Part shown: positions 54,301 to 63,300 of the stretch, piece after piece
Layout: the number at the start of each line of letters is the position of its first letter
Position numbering within the stretch: position 1 is the first letter of the stretch
NCBI RefSeq assembly: GCF_907165205.1
Contig: NC_058189.1
Span: forward strand, 43,612,270 to 43,676,269
DNA: 64,000 nt
Direction: 5' to 3'
Source of the DNA: Coccinella septempunctata
Lineage: Eukaryota; Arthropoda; Insecta; Coleoptera; Coccinellidae
Position numbers and translations under genes: made by a program
The notes under the pieces: generated by a model
What the model was told of the DNA's origin: nothing
Databases searched by the model: none
What the model saw: only the letters and a program-made list of their open reading frames with translations

Positions 54301-57300
54301 CAAAGAACTCGAAAAGCTACAACATCACTCTCAATATCGTTCGATTTGTTACCCGAAGAAAAAAACGTGGTGCACTTCTCGTCTGAAAGCAATTTACTCC
54401 AGAAGTGTATTGGGCAAAACATAAGATTCAACTCTAATGTTCCTGGTTACGCTATTTTTCCACTTGAACCAAGAGAATTAGATCCAAGTAGTTTTTTCCA
54501 ACTTCATACTGCAGATAGTCAGGAGGAACTTCAAGAATTCCTGCTTCTGGAAAGTGAATGTATGACGCACAATTGTAAAAAAGGTCTGGCAAATGCCTTC
54601 TTGCACTTCGACTCGGATGATTCAAATTCTTGTGAAAGATTGAACGAGATGTGAACTATTAAAGAATTCATTTAGACTTAATATATTAAATAACGGTCAA
54701 CAATGTTGAGGTAAGGGTATATTGTAATGTTAAATAACTGCACTGTGTGATTTTCAATCGAATTATTTTTTATGTTTGCCATAACTAGCTTTATCTTATA
54801 AAGATGATTCTAACAAGCACCCTAAGCTCTAACAGGTAGGTAAACTTTTTTTTAACTTTTTATAATTGTATGTTCTGATTTTTACTGAATTTTAGAATCC
54901 CGTGCACCACCTACCTTTGTGAAGGAACTGACAGATATAAGAACAACCGAAGAAGAGACAATAACATTTGAATGCCTATTCTCTGGAACTCCAACACCAG
55001 GTATGTTTTTAGTTAATTCTTTGAAATCTACTCGATAGTGTCACGATTAAAGGTTGAATCAGAAAAACATTTCCTGGTATTAGAAAGAATACCGATTTAT
55101 TGAAACTCGATAACCCGTTTAAAAATGAATATTCGAGACTTTTTGTAGGGATCGCCTTTCTTAAAAAATAGCCTAAACTATTCGCTTCCTATAGGTATTC
55201 TGCTCAAATTCTGTGGTTACATAAAAATATACTGTGTAAGTGATAAGAAAAGCACAATATTATTTTCTTCGGTGTAGATTCACTATTTTGTAGAAAACTT
55301 GGAGTTCATCATGCGCCTTTCCGGATGGTTGGTTCATTTTTTATAGTGGATGGTCCAAGGAAAATTCATCACCTCGATATTTCGACTGTAATGAAAATGT
55401 GGAAAATCGCTCGGACCCGCCAATTTCTGATTCGAGGGGGAACAACTTTTCCGCTCTTATCTCCTTAACTCCAACCCCCTAACGGGAGTGAGCACAACAC
55501 CTTGATTTTGAATAGATATGAGGGGTGTTGCCATATCTGATATTGAAGATATTTTGAAGTACTTTCTGATCCTGAAATTTCGCTCCAGAATTTCCCTCGA
55601 TAACGAAATTGCACCTAAATTAGTGGAAGAGTAGGTACTTACTTTTGTGATTAGATTATTAAATGCTGGAAATGGGCACCATTCACTTCCATGCAGTTAT
55701 ATAAGTTTGTTGAAAACTTTGACGTACCTACATTACTCAAGGTTTGTGGTGTAATTTGACGGCATTCATTAATGATCCGAGTTCGAAAATCATCCAGTGA
55801 CTCAGGCTGGGTAGCGTGAATCTTGGATTTCAGATGACCCTAAAGAAAAAATCCAGAAAAGAGCCAGATCGGGTGATCTGGGTGACCACTGAATATGCCC
55901 TCTTCTTCCAATCCAGGCGTGAGGAAAATTTTCATCTAAAAGCGGCTACACACTGCCCAACTCGGTCGGGCCGACAAACCGACTTGGTTGGGTTGGATGT
56001 GGAATCGGTCCGTGTGTAGCTATGACCGCCGACAGAGGATTTGTCGGGTCTTGTCGTACGGCCTAGCCATCCGAACTGACGCGCCGGTTGAACGAAATGA
56101 GGTAGTGCGCCATCTTGTTGGAAAATGTTTGATGGTCTTCTGCATTCTCCAATCTTTGCACTAGGGCTGGATAAATAGCGTCCTCCAATAGATCCAAATG
56201 AATTTGGCCATTGGGATCACCGGGTATAGAAAAAGGGCCGATTATGTGATTTCCATATATACCCGCCCAAACATTTGATTTCTGGGGAAGCTGAATATGG
56301 ACCTCAAAAAATAATCTTGGATTTTCATCTGACCAATACCGACAGTTATGCCGTTAAGGTAAAATTAACACGCGTCCAAAAAACAGATATCGAACATGCA
56401 GTTTTGATTACGGTTAATCATTTCACTGACCACTGCACGAATAGTCGGCGATCGAGATTATCCTCATTCAGTTCCTGAACCAATCATATATTATAAGGAT
56501 GGAATTTATCTTGTTCAAGGATTCTCATGATTGCTGTGCGTAAAACACCATACATCGGACAAGTTCCTAGTACTAAAGGTCGGATCCATTGCTACATGAC
56601 CTAAAACAGCCACGTCACTCGCATCGCCTCTTTCATGCGCCCTCTTTTTGTTTCTGACTGAACCAGTAGCGTCAAATTTGGCAACCAGTTACACAACGTA
56701 AGCAGCGGACACATTTTTTCCAGGATGTCGTTCGTTAAATAAAGTCGCTGTTGTTCGCGCAGAGTCGTTATTTCTAAAAAATAATTTTACCAATTCCAAC
56801 TGCTCTTTTATGGAATACGCCATTTCAATTCTACTACAAATTTACAATCGCTTTGACACACTGATAACGTTCTCAAAAATTCACGATAGACTAAGGTAAA
56901 TCAAAAACATGGTCCGTCTACTTTTTTGGACAAAAAATTAACAATATAACTACTAAATACCTTTGAAATATCTCGGATATTAATAATATTCTTGTGATAA
57001 ATTCCACATTGCCCCTTCCCCTTTTTTGGCTGTTATTCAATTGCCGATAGATATCTTGAAGCGAAATTTAAGGGGCAGATAGTAATCGATACTGTCTTCA
57101 AAATTAGTTATCGCAACTTCCCTAATTTCTATTCAAAATCAAGTGTTTGTGCTCACCCCCGTTAGGCGGTTGTAATTATGGAACTGAAGAAAGCGGAAAA
57201 GCTGTTCTCCTCGAATCAGAAATTGACGGGTCCAAGACATTTTCCATATTTTCATTTTAAAGTCGGAAAATCGAGGTGTTAACTTTTGGTTGGACCACCC

Positions 57301-60300
57301 TGTAGCTATACAAAATAGCTTTTTAATTTTCCTGCATACAGGTACCTACACCAATTATTCACTTCATTTCTTGAGCAGTGTATTTTGAATCCTCTGGGTT
57401 TCCTCAAGCTACCAAGTTCTGAATGAAGGGAAGAGGATGCCCTTACATTGATAATATTCAATTATTATCCCTATTCGCATTTTTATAATATTTGATATCA
57501 ATAATTCCAATTAGTTGTTTATATATTTTATCGGTATCAATTTTCAGACATAATCTGGTATCATAACGATAAGGCTATCCGAAACACTGAGAATATCAAA
57601 ATCAGAATCATGGATAACAGAACGACATGCACAATAAAAGAAGCCTCCAAAACCGATGTCGGGCAATATGTTTGTAAGGCTGTTAGTGATGCAGGTGTTA
57701 CAGTCACAAAAGCAAAATTGTACGTCCAAGAAATACCAGAATATAAAAGGAAAGAAATCCTCATCAGAAGGGCGAAAGAATCGCAGGAAACGGTGAAGAA
57801 AGAACGAGTGAAACTCGAAAAGAGAAGAGAAGAGAGAAGAAGGAGATCTTCCCAGATAATCATAGAAACCGAAGAAACAACTCCTTTAATTGTTACAGAA
57901 ACACAAGTTACTGAAGAAACCAAAGAAATCGATACAAGCGTGAAAATGGAAAAAGCACAGCCCGTATTGGATACCTTGGAGCCGTTGAAGACTGAGGCTA
58001 CGGCATCGTGTAAAAAAGTCGAGGAGGTAGAGGAAAAAGAAAAGCCTAAAGAGTTGGCTCAAAAAGTCATCGTTCCATTAGAATCCATTGTAACTGAACA
58101 AAAAATTGTGGAAGAGAAAATAATTCAACTAGACGAAGTTAAAGAAGAGACACAAAAAGCTCAAATTGACATTCAAGACGCCACGTCGCTAGATTTCGCA
58201 GAGATAACTGAGGTTAAAGTCGAACGGATCATTGAACGTGTTGAACAAATAATCAAAAAGGATGAAATTAGAATGGCAAAAGAAGTTAACGAATTGTTGG
58301 AATTCATTGACGTCAAGCAATTTGGTCCCGGCGAACAACCCCTACGAGAAATTGCGGAAATCGGTTATCTGTTCAAACACGGAATAACCGTCAAAGAAAT
58401 AACAGTTCTCTATCAAGAAAATAGATTCCCATCATTGAAGACACCACAAGCTCAATCGGCCATGGTCAATGTTGTCGAAAGAAAAGGTCATGGTACTTTG
58501 ATATCCGAGGTATTGACAGAAGAAACGACAGTGGATGAAAGTAAGTTGGCCGCAACGGTTGGTTTCCGCGCTTTCATGAAAATGGTGGAATCCGATTATG
58601 TAACAATTGAAGAAGTAATCACCAATTTCACACCGGAAGATTTCATAACACGTGCCTGGGAGTCAACTGAGGTTAAAGAGGTAAGTGAGTCACAAAACAA
58701 ATTTATCCAAGACATAAAGTATTTTTGAGGCCGTCTTTCTTGAAACTAGTTGGTTTTAAATCATAAGTGTCTTCAACAAAAACTGTATATTTCAGAGAAT
58801 GAACCTTTTGACTACAAATTTGCATCTTGCGAGAAAGATAGGCTAGTTTTAAGGAGTGGTAACCGCTCATAACACCCCTAAAACAAGCATTAGGCGGATG
58901 AGCAATTTTTTGTTCAGACTAATGGAGAAATATTAACAAATCGAAATATCTTTTGCCGCATCTTTAGTAAAGTCAGTAGAACTTATCCATATAATCTCAA
59001 TGGTGAAGTATATTCACGCTCGTTCAGGTTAAAAATCAGACCAAAGTACCTATTCTATAGGCTCATACCTTTCGGGTTTTTTGTTTCACTTGTGTTTCCA
59101 CCTTGATTGCAATTTTCAAATATTGCTTTTGGTCTTGGCCTCGGTACAAATCTTTCCTGCAAGTAAAAGATTCCGAAATTAGTACAGTACAAATCTAATG
59201 AGTCAGCTGAGTTTTAGAAATCATGGTAAACTTGCATTACATATTACGTACTTCTTCAGAATTCGTTCCTTCATTCTGAGAAAAGTTGAATACCGAAACG
59301 TCAGTTTAGATAATAAATATTTATTTTTTTTAAACATCATTTTTCTTCTCCTCCGATTATACTGAATGAGATTTGCAGTAAATTTGATTGGACGTGTGTT
59401 GCTTGGAAAAAACCCTAAATTATATATGACATTTTCACATCTTCCATTCTAATCTTTGGTTATACATAAACCTTCCTAAACAATTTTGAATGAAGAAATT
59501 TTTTTTATTATAAAATAGCATATTTTTTCGATTCAGTTAACTCTACAATTTCGTACAAACGAGTTCTTATATAATTACAGGAGATCGTTAAACCACTCTT
59601 CAAAGAAATGGTCACTATATCTGAAGAAGTTGAAATTCATGAAGGTAAGAATTAAAATTTGAACATAAAGAACCACAATTTATTCGATTTCTTTGTTCGA
59701 GCAGATATAAAACGAACTACCGATAAAAGAATTGTCAGAAAAGGTGAGTAAAATGTGTGCGATTTATAATTTTTAAGGTATTGATATCAGCAAATAACGC
59801 TTCTCAACTTTGAATACCATCAAATTTATGATGGGTTTATGCAGGCTTTATAAGAACTGAGATCTAAGAAAGGAACATATCCATCTCGTCTTAGTTCCAT
59901 CACTTGGCGTAATTGGAAGCATTCTGCAAACTTCATACGGATTCAATAAAATCATATGAAGGTATAGTCCAACAAACAGTTCAAGGTTCACTGTTCACGC
60001 AGGCAAGGCTTCATATAAGCATATTCATCATGCAGTGTAGTAGGCGCCTTATTGCTACTTCAAAATTCCAGCTACATGCGGGGTTGCAGTTCCGTCGACA
60101 AAGTTTCATAATTTTGTAGATGAGCAACAAGCAGGCGCACACCGAAAGTATAATGACGAATACGACTCTATGAACCTACGTCTCCGTGGGCAGTAAACCT
60201 CAATGAAATGATGAACCGTATACAGCCTTACTAGATCAGTTCGACACGTATGCACCATAAAGACATTAGAAGAAACCAATCTTGGCAGTATGGAAAATGT

Positions 60301-63300
60301 TCTTGTCTAATAATAAAAAGTGCTTTTATATCATTTATATGCATAATTTACTCAGAAATAAACGAATTCCATATTTTCAGTTTCCACGTTTTCACTAATT
60401 TTCATAGAAATATATCGAATGATTCAATTCAAATCCATTTTATGATTCTGAACAATTCTCTTGATAGAGAAAGAACGTTTGTTAAGAAAAGTGAGAGCGG
60501 AGGAAGTAACTTCATCTAAATAAGGAAATTTCCATTTGCTTTACAATGTACCAATAAAAAATAGATGCTTACTCAGAAGTCGGTGAAATTCGCTAATTAA
60601 CAATATTGTTGCTTAGTGCCTAAAAGCTAATAAAGTGCTACTCATGTGCATGAAAAGCAGTGCTTCGCTTGAGAGATAGGTGAGTAAAATTTTATTCAAC
60701 ATAAACAATGAGATATGCAACATATTTCACCCAACAATATGCTACCGCAACGCTATATGCAACTTTACTCACATTGATATTTTCTTATACATAACACATT
60801 ACAATGAGTACACTTTCACAGAAACCATTGAAGACGATGAACACACCAAGACCACAACTGTGATAACTGAAGAAAAATCTGGTCCTGAAACTGAAGAAGA
60901 CACCGAAATCGAAGAAGAAATCAAGAGAAAAGTAACTAAGCAGACGGGTGAAAAGAAGAGTGAACAAGCAAAGGAAACAGAAAAGAAAATCAGTGGCAAG
61001 ATCAAGAAAACATCGAAGCGTGAAGACAAGACTGACATTACAATTGTGGAAGAAAGAAAAAAACAGAAAGTCTTGAAAAGCAAACCTGATAATGTGACTT
61101 TCGATGAAGAGAAAGTGTATAAACTCTCGGTTCCAGAGGAAGAGAGCACCAAGGTTATTCCTATACAAACCACCAAAATTATGTCAGAAGCTACAACAAC
61201 CTCTCAAGTAGCTCATATAGAAAATCTTGATGAATTAACTAAAGCAAAAATGCTTATGATACCTCAGTCTGCCTTGGAGCAGCAGGAAGTTGTGATAGCG
61301 GAAAGTGAACAAGAAAATGAAATACCAAAAATAAGTTCAGCAAAAGCAGATGCTTCAATAGACTCAATTGAGACATACGAAACGAGTGAACAAGTTTCCC
61401 AAGCAGTTCCTGGTATATTCGAAACAACTTTCAAGCCACTATCTAGTCAGGCTTCAGAAAATATAGTTATAAACGAGAGTATAACCGTTGAGGAGATTAA
61501 TACGGGAAGTATTTCAGCCAGTTTTATAAAGGAAAAAACATCCATATCACAAGCTGATGTTTCTTTATTGGAACAGGAAGCATCTACTGTGACAGAAACT
61601 CAATTTGAAATCAAAGAGGGCACTTTTGAAGCATCTGAACGACCGAAGGCATCTAAGGCGGTTCCTAACTTCAGCATCCAAAAAAGTGTAAACGTAGAAG
61701 AAGTTGTTGGCGCTGACACGGAAAATCTGTATATACCTTCTAAAGCTAACTCAATCAAACCTAAGATCGATATAGAGTCAAACGAATCTGTACAAGTTGA
61801 AGAAATCAATACTGAAATCAAACCTGGCAAATATTTACCAGAGGCTTTTGTGCCAACGGAGGTAGCATCAGAAAAAGTTATACCACAGAGAAGTCTGAAT
61901 CAGACAGAACTGGTAGCTGACGAAGTAGAAGGTGACCTCTCAATGCGTAGATTGCCTACTGCTCAGAAGGCTGACATTCATCTGAGTATGGAACAGGGAG
62001 TTATAACATATCTGAGTGATATAAGAGTGAAAGAAGGTTCGCTAGAAAAGTTCAATACTCAGGAAGAAAAAGCATCCGAATATATAACACTTTCGGAAGG
62101 TATTTCCGTAACATCTATCGAAACACAACAACCACAAACAGATCTCGTGGTGGAACGTACAGATGAAAAGAAAGCAGCCATCGTTATAGCCCCTAAGGAA
62201 ACAGTTATTACCGAAACTAACACCATAATAGAATCTGCGCAGCACTATAAACCATCTGAAAAATCTGCAACAAAAACAGCGTCTATTGATATATCTTATT
62301 TGGAGGCGAGTAGTGTAGGAATCGTAGATGTGCAAGAGTCAGAACAAGATTTGAAATTCGAAACAAAACCCACATCAGTAGTTGCGAATAAAAATATCAA
62401 ACAAATGGAAACTTTCGAAGTATCTCATGTACAAACAGTTGAAATGCCCGAAGAATTCGAGAAAGAATTCCGTTTCAAACAAGACACGGCTCAGAAGAGA
62501 TTAGATACATATGAAGCTACACACGTCAGTATCACACAATCGGAAGAAAGAGAAACCGATTATGCTGGAACAAAACCCAAAACATTCTCTGCAGCTGCCG
62601 TAATCGATGAAACTGATATGCCAGTTGAGATAAACCAATCTCATATAATGGAGAAAGAAAGTTCTATGACTCCTTTCGAGTTTCCAGATTCCCAAAAAGG
62701 TAAATCTGCTCCTGTTCACATGTTGTCCACTGGAATAACAGAAGAAGTAACAACGGAGTATCGAACTTCGCCTTTCGATAAGGCCAAACTGGAAACAACT
62801 AAAGCTGAGCTCAGACAAAGTGTTTTGAATGAAACAATAATATCTGAAACACAGACAGCTGAGAGTTTAGGATCTCATATTATGGAAAAAACGCCGTTAG
62901 AAAAGACGGCAGAGGTCAATATAACACCAATCAAAAGTTTAAATGTCGAAGAAATCATATCACAAATGAAAGAAGATATATTATCTATTAAAGAATCTCC
63001 TGAGCCATCCAAAGCCATTACTGACATAGAATCGCAGCAAACTGCGAGTAGTTCTCTCGTTTATTCACATGATACGATTGGAAAATTCGAGAGAGAAAAG
63101 CCGCAATCCTTCCTTGCTGAATTCCAAACACAAAACATGGAATCTTTGCAGGTATTTGAACACGAAGTAGCAGAAAAAGAATTGAATGAAGTGGACTTGA
63201 ACAAAGCACCCACGAAAATGGCTTCAGTGGCCTTGAATGATGCACAAGAAAGTATAAATATCACCGAAATATTGGCTGTAGAAAAGGAACAGGAATATGT

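Larger units (their letters stand above)
55343..57304 (-). mobile_element. Tc1/mariner-type transposon with about 200-bp inverted repeats
   Basis: Left end about 55343 (TAGTGGATGGTCCAA) and right end about 57304 (complement of TACAGGGTGGTCCAAC), with arms to about 55550 and from about 57095. Paired landmarks: CAATTTCTGATTCGAGG against CCTCGAATCAGAAATTG, and CACTTGATTTTGAATAGA-like words. TA borders. It carries a decayed transposase on the minus strand. Confidence 0.88.
55001..57547. other. intron 21 (2.5 kb)
   Basis: Occupied mainly by the 2 kb transposon at 55343-57304. The intron splits Ig42 just before the conserved Trp. Nothing else was recognised in the flanks. Confidence 0.8.
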
